From NCBI RefSeq assembly GCF_020782875.1, contig NZ_JAJGBN010000002.1:434001-498000 (forward strand): a DNA stretch of 64,000 nt. Direction: 5' to 3'. The stretch's first letter is position 1. Every line of letters starts with the position of its first letter. This document shows positions 18,290-28,626 of this stretch, piece after piece. Both the position numbers and the translations under genes were made by a program. This DNA is from Allomuricauda sp. M10 (GTDB lineage: Bacteria; Bacteroidota; Bacteroidia; Flavobacteriales; Flavobacteriaceae). Under the pieces are notes generated by a model, which saw only the letters and a program-made list of their open reading frames with translations, was not told the DNA's origin and ran no database searches.

Positions 18290-18933
18290 TCAACAACTTC
18301 CTGCTGTCCTTTTTCCTCGGCATGCTTCGGAAATGCCTTTTTGTTGAAAACGATCAAAATACCTACCCCGGTACTGATGGCCGTATCCGCAATATTGAAC
18401 ACGGGTTCAAAAAACCGGAACCTTTGGCCTCCCAATGAGGGAACCCAATCGGGCCAAGTGGTATCGATCAAAGGAAAATAAAGCATGTCCACTACCTTAC
18501 CATGAAACAGACTTCCGTAAGGCTCGCTGGAAAACAAAGTAGCCACCTGCCCGTTGCTATGATCAAAGATCAAACCGTAGAACACAGAGTCGATGATATT
18601 GCCCATGGCACCTGCAAAAATAAGCGATACCGCCAATATCAAGGTTCGGGTAGACTGTTTTTTGATGATATCCCACAACCAATACCCAATACCGAAAACG
18701 GCAAAAATCCTGAAAATGGTCAGGATCAATTTCCCTACAGGTTCTGAGATGGGCAAAAGATCGCTCAACTTGGTCCCCCAAGCAGCACCTTCATTTTCAA
18801 TGAACAGGATCTTGAACCATCCGAACACATCATGGGATTCCCCCAAAATAAAATGGGTCTTGATGTAGATCTTGCTCAATTGGTCCACCAAAAGAAGCAA
18901 AACAATGATTAACAGGGATTTTTTTAAACTCAT
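18277..18933 (-). CDS. lspA: lipoprotein signal peptidase (SPase II)
   Basis: A 218-residue membrane aspartyl protease that cuts prolipoproteins ahead of the lipidated Cys. It has four TM helices. The catalytic pair is Asp115 (GNIIDSVFYG) and Asp183 (FNIADTAIS), and NEGAAWG lies near residue 48. It is longer than the E. coli enzyme because of a loop between helices 3 and 4, common in Bacteroidota. It lies at the end of the ileS/DksA-like gene run. It would process the many SPII lipoproteins in this window. Confidence 0.96.
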   Translation of the reverse strand: MSLKKSLLIIVLLLLVDQLSKIYIKTHFILGESHDVFGWFKILFIENEGAAWGTKLSDLLPISEPVGKLILTIFRIFAVFGIGYWLWDIIKKQSTRTLILAVSLIFAGAMGNIIDSVFYGLIFDHSNGQVATLFSSEPYGSLFHGKVVDMLYFPLIDTTWPDWVPSLGGQRFRFFEPVFNIADTAISTGVGILIVFNKKAFPKHAEEKGQQEVVDQNA

Positions 18934-18966
18934 CTTGTTAGTAAAGCGGTTGCAAAAATATAGATA

Positions 18967-19587
18967 TTATTTTGTTTTCCTGAGATGGATATTACCCTCA
19001 ACGGTCTTTAACACAAATTGGTCGTTCCCAAAGGGAATGGTTTCCTGTTCCACGTGCCCATAGGAGCTTTCGGCCAAAATGTCACCACTGGGTGCCGTTA
19101 GCCAAATATCTCCCTTTTGGGTCACCACCTCCACGGTTTCCGTAACGTTCTCCAAGGTACATCTACCATCCGACAGGGTAACATTAAGATTTTCATAATT
19201 GCCCGAAACCTTAACATCGCAATTGGTACCGTAAACCGCAACACTTTTATATTGTGGCACAGTAATTTCCAAGGCTATGGAAACTACCTTATGGGCACTC
19301 AGTTTGTCGTTCGGATCAATGAACAGGGGTTGAAAGCCGGCGCTGATCAGGGCAGTGGTACCCGTTTCTTCTATGGAAATGAGCAAATCCTTGGCATACT
19401 CCCCTTCCATACTGGCCGATACTTGTACCTCATCGGTCTTTGAAGTCTTCAAATCGATGTGGTAGCAATATTCCGAATCTATCTGTATGAAATCGATATT
19501 GGGGTCTATAAATGCCTTCTTCACCAGTTTTTGCCCGTTCAAGGACAGCATGGCGAACATGAGCAATATGGTTATCGATTCCTTCAT
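18967..19587 (-). CDS. secreted beta-helical protein, DUF4097/adhesin-like
   Basis: A 206-residue protein with a signal peptide (MLSLNGQ) and a body of short beta-strands: VAVYGTNCDVKVSGNYENLNVTLSDGRCTLENVTETVEVVT. The pattern of alternating short strands fits DUF4097 or head-domain (DUF2807) proteins of Bacteroidota. Function is unknown. It sits between the DksA-like gene and lspA, with a terminator directly upstream, so it may have its own promoter or depend on read-through. Confidence 0.65.
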   Translation of the reverse strand: MKESITILLMFAMLSLNGQKLVKKAFIDPNIDFIQIDSEYCYHIDLKTSKTDEVQVSASMEGEYAKDLLISIEETGTTALISAGFQPLFIDPNDKLSAHKVVSIALEITVPQYKSVAVYGTNCDVKVSGNYENLNVTLSDGRCTLENVTETVEVVTQKGDIWLTAPSGDILAESSYGHVEQETIPFGNDQFVLKTVEGNIHLRKTK

Positions 19588-19590
19588 AAA

Positions 19591-19614
19591 TAAAAAAACG
19601 CCCGAAGGCGTTTT
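19591..19614 (-). terminator. terminator after the DksA-like gene
   Basis: Hairpin AAAACGCC-CGAA-GGCGTTTT, followed on the minus strand by a T run. It begins 2 bp after the DksA-like stop and ends just before the next gene's ATG. Confidence 0.85.
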
Positions 19615-19616
19615 AG

Positions 19617-19997
19617 TTATTGCATGTTTTTCGCCTCAATGCTCAGAGTGGCATGTGGAACCAATTTTAAACGCTCCTTGTTGATGAGCTTTCCGGTTAC
19701 ACGACAAATACCATACGTCTTGTTCTCGATGCGCATCAAGGCATTCTTGAGGTCCCTGATGAATTTTTCTTGACGGATGGCCAACTGTGTATTGGCTTCC
19801 TTGCTCATGGTCTCTGAACCTTCCTCAAAGGCTTTGAAGGTTGGGGAGGTGTCATCGGTTCCATTGTTCCCATCGTTCATATAGGAACTCTTCAAAAGTT
19901 CCAGATGACTCTTTGCCTTCTCCATTTTTTCTTCGATCAAGACCCTGAATTCCTCCAACTCTTTATCTGAGTATCTTACTTTTAGTTCTTCTTCCAT
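19617..19997 (-). CDS. DksA/TraR-family protein lacking zinc-finger cysteines
   Basis: A 126-residue protein. The N-terminal two thirds is a coiled coil like that of DksA (residues ~10-90). The C-terminal globular part is YGICRVTGKLINKERLKLVPHATLSIEAKN, aligning with the DksA zinc module YGxCxxCGxxIxxxRLxAxPxAxxCxxC. Only the first of the four cysteines remains. Family role: binding RNA polymerase in the secondary channel, as in the stringent response. Without zinc it is like the Cys-less DksA variants. It follows ileS by 2 bp, an arrangement common in Bacteroidota. Confidence 0.85.
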   Translation of the reverse strand: MEEELKVRYSDKELEEFRVLIEEKMEKAKSHLELLKSSYMNDGNNGTDDTSPTFKAFEEGSETMSKEANTQLAIRQEKFIRDLKNALMRIENKTYGICRVTGKLINKERLKLVPHATLSIEAKNMQ

Positions 19998-19999
19998 GG

Positions 20000-22900
20000 T
20001 TAATGTTTTTGGATAAACAATTTTGTATTCACTTCATCAAAGGCGATGGCTACGCCTTCCTCTAATATTTCTTCGAAGTTGAGCTCTGCGGTCAAGGTTT
20101 CATTTTTGATGTATTCCTCGTTGCTCGTTATGGCACTTTCCACAAAGCCGTCCTTCAATATTTTGATATCGATTTTATCGGTCACTTCAAATCCGGATTC
20201 CTTGCGAAGGTTCTGGATCCTGTTCACAAGCTCCCTTGCAATCCCTTCGTTTTTCAGGGTCTCATCAATGGTCACATCCAAAGCAACCGTTAACGGACCG
20301 GAGCTTGCAACCAACCAACCTTCAATATCCTGGGAACTGATTTCTACATCGGCTAACTGTAAATTAACGGTTTTATTTTCCAATTGAAGTGTTAATTCTC
20401 CGTTACGCTCCATTTTTTGGATATCCTCCTGACCCATCTGGGAAACCACGGCGGCAATGGCCTTCATATCCTTACCAAATTTCGGGCCCAAGACCTTAAA
20501 ATTGGGTTTTATTTGTTTCACCAATATTCCCGAAGCATCATCCAACAACTGGATTTCCTTCACGTTCACTTCGGATTTGATCAAATTGGAAACCGCTTGA
20601 ATGTCCGATTTCTGATCTGCATCCAACACCGGAATCATGATCTTTTGCAAGGGCTGGCGCACCTTGATCTTTTCCTTCTGACGGATGGAAAGCACCAAGG
20701 AGGAAATCTTCTGTGCCAATTGCATCTTGCGTTCCAATTTTTGGTTGACCATGGCAGGGTCGTAAACTGGAAACTCTGCCAAGTGTACACTTTCAAAACC
20801 TTCCTTACCGGTCACGGCATCCAAATCTTTGTACAATCGATCCATAAAGAAAGGGGCAACGGGTGCCGATAGTTTGGCCACAGTCACCAAGCAAGTATAG
20901 AGGGTTTGATAGGCAGAGATCTTATCCAACTCATAATCTCCCTTCCAGAAACGCCTCCTACTCAATCGTACATACCAGTTGCTCAAGTTCTCCTGCACAT
21001 AATCCGAAATCATTCTAGATGCCCTAGTGGCCTCATAATCGGCATAGGCCTCATCCACATTCTTGATCAATGTGTGGAGTTCGGACAAGATCCACTGGTC
21101 TATCTCCGGCCTTTCCTGCAATGGAATTTCAGCCTCGGAATAGTTGAACTCGTCAATATTGGCATATAGTGACATAAAGGAATAGGTATTGTAAAGGGTT
21201 CCGAAGAACTTACGCTTTACCTCAACAATTCCATCTATATCAAATTTGAGGTTGTCCCAAGGGTTGGCATTTGAAATCATGTACCAACGGGTAGCATCCG
21301 GACCATGTTCGGGCAATACCTCGAAAGGATCCACGGCGTTACCCAAACGTTTGGACATTTTCTTCCCTTCCTTATCGAGTACCAAACCGTTGGAAACCAC
21401 ATTTCGGTAGGCAATACTATCGAACACCATAGTGGCGATGGCATGCAGGGTATAAAACCAACCACGGGTCTGGTCCACTCCTTCGGCAATAAAATTGGCC
21501 GGGAAGGCAACACCATCATCAATCAATTCTTTGTTTTCAAAAGGATAGTGCCATTGCGCATAGGGCATGGAGCCACTGTCGAACCAAACATCGATAAGGT
21601 CCGATTCCCTTTTCATAGGCTGACCACTTGGCGAAACCAAGGTAATGCCATCCACTATATTTTTGTGCAGGTCAATTTTGTCGTAATTATCCTCACTCAT
21701 ATCGCCCACCGTAAAATCGGCGAACACATCCTTGTCCAAAACTCCAGCTTCAACAGCCTTGGCCATTTCGGTCTTCAACTCTTCCACAGAACCGATGATC
21801 ATTTCCTCTTTGCCATCCTCCGTTCTCCAAATAGGCAATGGAATACCCCAATACCTAGACCGGGAAAGGTTCCAGTCGTTGGCATTGGCCAACCAGTTGC
21901 CAAATCGACCTTCTCCCGTTGCCTTTGGCTTCCAGTTGATGGTTTGGTTGAGTTCGAACATACGATCCTTTACATCGGTTACCTTGATGAACCATGAGTT
22001 CAACGGATAGTACAAAATGGGTTTATCAGTTCGCCAGCAGTTGGGATAACTGTGCACGTATTTCTCTACCTTGAAGGCTTTGTTCTCTTCCTTTAGTTTT
22101 ATGGCAATCTCAACATCCACTGATTTTTCAGGAGCTTCACCATCTTCGTAATATTCGTTCTTTACGTACTTGCCGGCGTACTCCCGCAACTCCGGACGGA
22201 ACTTTCCTTGAAGGTCTACCAACGGAACTGGGTTTCCATTCTCGTCCAAGACCAACATGGGAGGCACTTCAGGTTCTGCCTGTTTGGCGGCCATGGCATC
22301 ATCCGCACCAAAGGTGGGTGCCGTGTGTACAATACCGGTACCATCTTCTGTGGTCACGAAATCCCCGGCAATGACCCTAAAGGCATTTTCGGGATTTTGA
22401 TACGGCTGTACGTAGTCTATTAATTGTTCGTATCGGATTCCGACCAAATCCTTACCCAAAAAGCTTTCACCTACCAAAAATGGAATCTTTTTATCACTTT
22501 CTTTAAAACTGGCCAGTTCCTCTTCGGTTTCAACCTTTGTGAACTTTCCAGAGAAATTATAATTCACCAAGTTTTTCGCCAAAACAACCGTGATTGGCTC
22601 GAAAGTATATTGGTTATGGGACTTTACCAGAACGTATTCAATTTTAGGCCCAACCGTTAAAGCTGTGTTGGAAGGAAGGGTCCAAGGAGTGGTCGTCCAT
22701 GCCAAAAAGAAGATATCACCTTCCACATGCTTCAAGAAATCGGGAAGGGAATCCTTTTTAGCTTTGAACTGCGCCGTAACCGTGGTGTCCGTTACATCTT
22801 GGTAGGTGCCGGGTTGGTTCAATTCGTGCGAGCTCAATCCCGTACCCGCCTTTGGCGAATACGGCTGGATGGTATATCCCTTGTATAAAAGTCCTTTGTC

Positions 22901-23401
22901 GTAAATCTGTTTCAGCAACCACCATACCGACTCCATGTACTTGGGTTTGTAGGTGATATACGGATCGTCCATATCTACCCAGTACCCAATTTTCTCTGTC
23001 ATGTCGTTCCAGACATCAGTATAGCGCATGACCGCTTTTTTACAGGCGGCATTGTATTCTTCAACAGAAATCTTTTTGCCGATATCCTCCTTGGTGATAC
23101 CGAGTTCCTTCTCCACACCAATCTCGATAGGAAGTCCGTGGGTATCCCATCCGGCCTTACGTTTTACCTGAAAACCTTTCATGGTCTTGTACCTTGGAAA
23201 GATATCTTTTATGGTACGGGCCATTACGTGGTGAATACCGGGCATACCATTTGCGGAAGGGGGGCCTTCATAAAACACATAACTTTCCTTGCCCTCCCTG
23301 GTGGAAACACTCTTTTCAAATATTTGTTTGTCCTTCCAAAAGTCCAGAACTTCTTCCGATACTTTAGGCAAATCCAATCCTTTATATTCCGCAAACTTCA
23401 T
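20000..23401 (-). CDS. ileS: isoleucyl-tRNA synthetase
   Basis: A 1133-residue class Ia synthetase charging tRNA-Ile. The HIGH-like motif is PGIHHV (about residue 57) and the second signature is KMSKRLGN. The CP1 editing domain lies between them (AWTTTPWTLPSNTALTVG). The anticodon-binding region and a long C-terminal extension match the large form found in Bacteroidota and eukaryotes rather than the ~940-residue proteobacterial form. It heads a run with the DksA-like gene. Confidence 0.97.
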   Translation of the reverse strand: MKFAEYKGLDLPKVSEEVLDFWKDKQIFEKSVSTREGKESYVFYEGPPSANGMPGIHHVMARTIKDIFPRYKTMKGFQVKRKAGWDTHGLPIEIGVEKELGITKEDIGKKISVEEYNAACKKAVMRYTDVWNDMTEKIGYWVDMDDPYITYKPKYMESVWWLLKQIYDKGLLYKGYTIQPYSPKAGTGLSSHELNQPGTYQDVTDTTVTAQFKAKKDSLPDFLKHVEGDIFFLAWTTTPWTLPSNTALTVGPKIEYVLVKSHNQYTFEPITVVLAKNLVNYNFSGKFTKVETEEELASFKESDKKIPFLVGESFLGKDLVGIRYEQLIDYVQPYQNPENAFRVIAGDFVTTEDGTGIVHTAPTFGADDAMAAKQAEPEVPPMLVLDENGNPVPLVDLQGKFRPELREYAGKYVKNEYYEDGEAPEKSVDVEIAIKLKEENKAFKVEKYVHSYPNCWRTDKPILYYPLNSWFIKVTDVKDRMFELNQTINWKPKATGEGRFGNWLANANDWNLSRSRYWGIPLPIWRTEDGKEEMIIGSVEELKTEMAKAVEAGVLDKDVFADFTVGDMSEDNYDKIDLHKNIVDGITLVSPSGQPMKRESDLIDVWFDSGSMPYAQWHYPFENKELIDDGVAFPANFIAEGVDQTRGWFYTLHAIATMVFDSIAYRNVVSNGLVLDKEGKKMSKRLGNAVDPFEVLPEHGPDATRWYMISNANPWDNLKFDIDGIVEVKRKFFGTLYNTYSFMSLYANIDEFNYSEAEIPLQERPEIDQWILSELHTLIKNVDEAYADYEATRASRMISDYVQENLSNWYVRLSRRRFWKGDYELDKISAYQTLYTCLVTVAKLSAPVAPFFMDRLYKDLDAVTGKEGFESVHLAEFPVYDPAMVNQKLERKMQLAQKISSLVLSIRQKEKIKVRQPLQKIMIPVLDADQKSDIQAVSNLIKSEVNVKEIQLLDDASGILVKQIKPNFKVLGPKFGKDMKAIAAVVSQMGQEDIQKMERNGELTLQLENKTVNLQLADVEISSQDIEGWLVASSGPLTVALDVTIDETLKNEGIARELVNRIQNLRKESGFEVTDKIDIKILKDGFVESAITSNEEYIKNETLTAELNFEEILEEGVAIAFDEVNTKLFIQKH

Positions 23402-23432
23402 AACCTGCTATTCCTTCTCAATTTCAAGTTTG

Positions 23433-23440
23433 CAAAATTA
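23433..23440 (-). promoter_or_regulatory. candidate ileS -7 box
   Basis: The minus strand reads TAATTTTG, 31 bases before the ileS ATG. A TTG is found only at about 27 bp spacing, longer than usual. Confidence 0.38.
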
Positions 23441-23579
23441 TAAATTTAGATGGAATTATGGGCTACGCAATTGCCTAAGAATCCACATAACAGCCTTAAC
23501 CTAAATATGATACCCTTTCTGGGGTGAAATAGGCCATAATTCTGTACCTTCATCCTCCTAAACACTAAACCATTTTGTA

Positions 23580-23867
23580 ATGAAAAGAGTAATCATCGGG
23601 GCTCTTGCCCTAACGATGTCCCTATCGGTCCTGACTTCGTGTAAGGACGCCGCGGACAAGGCAAAAGAAGCCTCCGAGGAAGCGAGTGAAGCTTTGGAAG
23701 AAACAGGAAAAGACCTAAAAGAAGCCGCCAATGATGCAGCCGATGCGCTGAAAGAAGCTGGTGAAGATGCCAAGGAATTGGGTGAGCAAGCCATTGACAG
23801 TCTTAAAAAGGCAGGCAAAGAGGTGAAAGAAGAGGCCAAAAAGGTGATAGATAGCATCAAAATCTAA
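23580..23867 (+). CDS. small helical lipoprotein with 11-mer repeats
   Basis: A 95-residue protein with a lipoprotein signal (VLTSC, Cys21). The mature ~75 residues are almost entirely Ala, Lys, Glu and Asp. They have an approximate 11-residue period (EETGKDLKEAA, NDAADALKEAG, EDAKELGEQAI, DSLKKAGKEVK), reminiscent of LEA group 3 or apolipoprotein amphipathic helices. No known function. It is monocistronic and shares a bidirectional terminator with the next gene. Confidence 0.75.
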   Translation: MKRVIIGALALTMSLSVLTSCKDAADKAKEASEEASEALEETGKDLKEAANDAADALKEAGEDAKELGEQAIDSLKKAGKEVKEEAKKVIDSIKI

Positions 23868-23888
23868 ACACGAAAACAGGATAAAAGA

Positions 23889-23921
23889 AAAGGCTCGGAA
23901 GTTTCCGAGCCTTTATTTTTT
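23889..23921. terminator. bidirectional terminator
   Basis: Hairpin AAAGGCTCGGAA-GT-TTCCGAGCCTTT, followed by ATTTTTTCT on the plus strand and preceded by A-rich sequence. It serves the helical lipoprotein gene (plus) and the converging receptor gene (minus). Confidence 0.85.
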
Positions 23922-26342
23922 CTAAAACACATACCCTACACCCAAAATTAAATTGGTGCCCGGGGCCACAATGCCCGAGGAATACATTCGGTACCGCTGG
24001 TTGGTGATGTTTTCCAAGCCCACACTTGCCTTTAGCGCATTGGTGATCTGGTATTGCGATTTGAAGTTCAATGTATACCATGATGGGGAATACGGATTGC
24101 CATTGGCATCACTGGCATAAATGTAATCCTTGCTCTGTTCGGAGAGTGTTAAATCCTCATTGCTCACTTCCCCATTAAAATTCAGGAATACATCAGCTTT
24201 TAACTTTTGGTCTTGCCAAACCAAATGGGCATCGCCAAAAAGTGGTGGGGCATGCCTAGCCGGACTGTCTGTACCATCATCATCTTCTTCGGTTCCTTCG
24301 GTGATGGTGAGGTTGGATGCCAATGAAAGATTCTTGTTAAAATACGTTTCGAGACCAAGTTCAAACCCATACACATAGGTTCTGGCTGCATTCTGTATGG
24401 CCTGAACATTGCTCAATTCGCCATTGTATTCAATTTCATTTTGCCCGTTGAAGGTGAAGTCCCTTCTCACCAAGGCATCTACCAAATAAGTGTAGTATGC
24501 TGCCCCTTTCAGTACCAAAACATCATTGAAGTTTTTCCTCAAACCCAGTTCGCCATTGTAGGCATATTCAGGTTCCAGATCAGGATTAGGCACTACAACC
24601 GACCCAGGTTCAGAATCGAAGATTTTGCCAATATCATCAATATTGGGTGCCCTAAAACCAGTGGAACCGTTCAAGGTTACCTGAAAATCGGACCATGGAA
24701 ACCAACTGAATCCCAAACTACCGGTCAAAGCCCCGGTTACGATATCGGCTTCATCAAAAGGGAAGGGGTAAAAGGTGTTCTCAAATTTTGCATCTACCCA
24801 AACTTGACTATATCGAATACCGGACAAGAGACTGAAATTGGGTTTTATCTGATACTCACTGTTCACGTATCCTGCCAAGGTCTGCCAAGTGGCCCCATCA
24901 GGATAACGGGAAGCAGTGGGTTGCACTTCATCGGTTTCGATATCCTTTACACTGCCCGATGAATGTACCTTGTTGAACACATATTCGGCTCCGTAGTACA
25001 AGCGGAAATTGCCCATTTTTTTATTCTCAAAATCGAGGTTGACTGAAACCGCATCCACCTTTTCTTTTGTGGAATACAATTCCACATCCTGAAAACCCCT
25101 GTCGTGACGGCTTTCCTCAAAAAATTGATAGGCCGTGGTGAGTTTTACCCCATCATAAAATTTGTTCTTTCCTTTCTGTGTAATCTGAAAATTACCCATG
25201 AACCATTTCTGTGGACCATAGTACCATTCGGCGGAACGCAGGCCCAATCCGTTACTGGTGGGACGAATCAACCGATCGTATCGTGAATAATCCGAAGTCT
25301 CCGAATAATAGAGTCCCAAATCGTATTTCCAGGTGCTGCTTGGCCTGTAGGAAAACTTTTGAAGAAAATTCAATTGGTCATAACCCGTAACTACCTGTTT
25401 CCTTGGATCATCATTGGTTACAAGCACATCGGTCCCGTTCTCGGTGATGACGTAATTGTTTCTCAAATACGAATCCGGACCGTGTTTGCCCATTTTCAGA
25501 TCATCAAAATTGTTGTAGGTGAAGCTGGTATACGATGCCCATTTTTTCTGCCCAAAATTAAAATCGATGTGGGCCGTATTCTCATTGTTGGCCGTGGAAA
25601 ACCTATAATCGGCATTCCCAGTGATGGTCAGGCTATCGGTATAGGAAAAATGGGGTTGTTTCGTGTAGAAACTCATCACCCCTCCAATGGCATCGCTGCC
25701 ATAGATAACAGAACCAGGACCGAAGGTAATCTCGGTCTTTTTAACGGTGAAGGGATCAATGGAAATCACGTTTTGAAGGTTACCTCCCCTAAAAATAGCG
25801 TTGTTCATCCGAACACCATCCACCGAAAGGAGCAACCGATTGGTGGAAAATCCCCTGATCATGGGGCTGCCTCCACCCAATTGACTTTTTTGAACGAATA
25901 CCTTTCCACTGTTCTGTAAAAGATCGGCAGAAGTCTGAGGGGTGGTAAAAGCGATGCTTCGATCGTCAAGGGTTTCTACTTTTTGTGGAATCTGCTTTTT
26001 TTGCTGCTCCCATTTGGAAACGGACATGACCACTTCTTGAAGCTGTTCCGTTTTTTGATGAAGGTACACTCGGTTACCTCTTTTGGCAAGCTGCGATTTA
26101 GTGGTTACAAAGGTTTCATAACTGATGTGCTTGAACGTAATTTTTTCATCGTTTGAAAAAACATCCAAGTTGATTTTACCATTGGCATCCGAAACGGTGG
26201 ACTTAGACTGATCCTTGTTGAAAACGGCAATATTGTCAATAGGAACTCCGGTATCGGCATCCAATACGGTGGTTTCTTGAGCAAAAAGGGCAATGGAAAA
26301 AAATAAAAGAATTAAGGTTGAGGTTGGTTTTAGGTTACGCAT
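23922..26342 (-). CDS. TonB-dependent receptor, heme/hemoglobin type (probable)
   Basis: An 806-residue outer-membrane receptor. It has a signal peptide ending at ALFAQ, a short carboxypeptidase-like domain (~20-95), a plug with PMIRGFSTNRLLLSVDGVRMNN (about residues 160-180), and a barrel. FRAPNIDDIGKIF is followed by VVPNPDLEPEYAYNGELG. The FRAP and NPDL boxes are the signature of heme and hemoglobin receptors such as HmuR. YRMYSSGIVAPG near the end is also typical. Substrate assignment is inference. It lies 2 bp after recO, probably in one transcript. No heme-transport partner genes are next to it. Confidence 0.82.
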   Translation of the reverse strand: MRNLKPTSTLILLFFSIALFAQETTVLDADTGVPIDNIAVFNKDQSKSTVSDANGKINLDVFSNDEKITFKHISYETFVTTKSQLAKRGNRVYLHQKTEQLQEVVMSVSKWEQQKKQIPQKVETLDDRSIAFTTPQTSADLLQNSGKVFVQKSQLGGGSPMIRGFSTNRLLLSVDGVRMNNAIFRGGNLQNVISIDPFTVKKTEITFGPGSVIYGSDAIGGVMSFYTKQPHFSYTDSLTITGNADYRFSTANNENTAHIDFNFGQKKWASYTSFTYNNFDDLKMGKHGPDSYLRNNYVITENGTDVLVTNDDPRKQVVTGYDQLNFLQKFSYRPSSTWKYDLGLYYSETSDYSRYDRLIRPTSNGLGLRSAEWYYGPQKWFMGNFQITQKGKNKFYDGVKLTTAYQFFEESRHDRGFQDVELYSTKEKVDAVSVNLDFENKKMGNFRLYYGAEYVFNKVHSSGSVKDIETDEVQPTASRYPDGATWQTLAGYVNSEYQIKPNFSLLSGIRYSQVWVDAKFENTFYPFPFDEADIVTGALTGSLGFSWFPWSDFQVTLNGSTGFRAPNIDDIGKIFDSEPGSVVVPNPDLEPEYAYNGELGLRKNFNDVLVLKGAAYYTYLVDALVRRDFTFNGQNEIEYNGELSNVQAIQNAARTYVYGFELGLETYFNKNLSLASNLTITEGTEEDDDGTDSPARHAPPLFGDAHLVWQDQKLKADVFLNFNGEVSNEDLTLSEQSKDYIYASDANGNPYSPSWYTLNFKSQYQITNALKASVGLENITNQRYRMYSSGIVAPGTNLILGVGYVF

Positions 26343-26344
26343 TA

Positions 26345-27064
26345 TTAATTGAACACTGCATTTAATACGGCGAGGGACTTCGGTTCCCTGAATCCGTGCA
26401 CATGCAATCGGTAGAACAGTATCACCATTTTTAAGAGTTCCCGCCTGTTAGACTTAGTTAGTTGTATCGCATTTAATGCATCAAAATTCGTGCCTAAAAA
26501 TTTCTTAAAATCCAACAATATTTCGCTATGCATCAATGGGTTAAGTGATGGTGATGGGCAAAATTCCCCTTCCTGAAGATCAAAAAAAGGCAAATCTTGA
26601 AGAGATGTATCCGGATAGAACCCCAAATACTTGCTCAGGTTGAGCAAAAACAGGATATGGTAATCGGGCGGCAGGGGATGCGCATCCAGCCATTGCAAGC
26701 TATACTCCAAATAATTGAAAAGACTTTGATCCTGCTCTTGTTCATGGATGCTGTTGCCCAACATTTCGGCCAAAAAAAGCACCACGCTATTCTTTACAAT
26801 ATCGGTGTGGAGCGTTTTGTAGGGAACGGCCACCTTCACCTCACGGATACTTTCCAGAGTACCCTTGTTCTTATGGTAGGCTTCAATTTCCAATTGCATC
26901 AATGGAAGGAAATAGGCGGATTTCAACTTCCCTTTTTTGGAGGCCAAGACCCCCTTCAACAAATAGGACTTTAACCCATCCGATTCGGTAAAGGCGCGAA
27001 CGATCAAACTGGTATCCCCATATTTCAGGGAGGAGAGAACAATGGCCTTGGTTGTTACTTGCAT
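26345..27064 (-). CDS. recO: DNA repair protein RecO
   Basis: A 239-residue RecO, a mediator in RecFOR recombination that helps RecA load on SSB-coated DNA. The N-terminal OB-fold begins TTKAIVLSSLKYGDTSLIVRAFTESDGLKSYLLKGV, the family hallmark. The helical C-terminal half follows. The Cys4 zinc site of some RecO proteins is not seen. It precedes the heme-type receptor by 2 bp. Confidence 0.93.
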   Translation of the reverse strand: MQVTTKAIVLSSLKYGDTSLIVRAFTESDGLKSYLLKGVLASKKGKLKSAYFLPLMQLEIEAYHKNKGTLESIREVKVAVPYKTLHTDIVKNSVVLFLAEMLGNSIHEQEQDQSLFNYLEYSLQWLDAHPLPPDYHILFLLNLSKYLGFYPDTSLQDLPFFDLQEGEFCPSPSLNPLMHSEILLDFKKFLGTNFDALNAIQLTKSNRRELLKMVILFYRLHVHGFREPKSLAVLNAVFN

Positions 27065-27069
27065 GGGCT

Positions 27070-27123
27070 AAAAAAAGAAGCAGTTACCGGAAGTGTAAAA
27101 ATAAACACAACTTCCGGCAACTG
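27070..27123 (-). terminator. terminator of gdhA
   Basis: A long stem, CAGTT-CCGGAAGT / ACTTCCGG-AACTG, with an A/T-rich loop (27081-27123). On the minus strand it is followed by CTTCTTTTTTT. It lies about 30 bp after the gdhA stop. Confidence 0.8.
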
Positions 27124-27153
27124 CCAACCAAAAACCATTCTAGATGGTCTAAA

Positions 27154-28545
<1,392 letters not shown>

Positions 28546-28568
28546 TTAGTGAATTATGAATTTGACGG

Positions 28569-28576
28569 CAAAATTA
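28569..28576 (-). promoter_or_regulatory. candidate gdhA -7 box
   Basis: The minus strand reads TAATTTTG, an exact TAnnTTTG match, in a very AT-rich stretch about 70 bases before the gdhA ATG. The -33 position has TTC instead of TTG. Confidence 0.42.
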
Positions 28577-28626
28577 TATTATTTCCATAATTTGAACATT
28601 TATTTTTTATAAATTTTTCAAAATGT

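Noticed and set aside
21305-21997. 230-codon plus-strand ORF inside ileS
   Set aside because: It is antisense to a conserved synthetase gene, has low-complexity composition and no recognisable motif.
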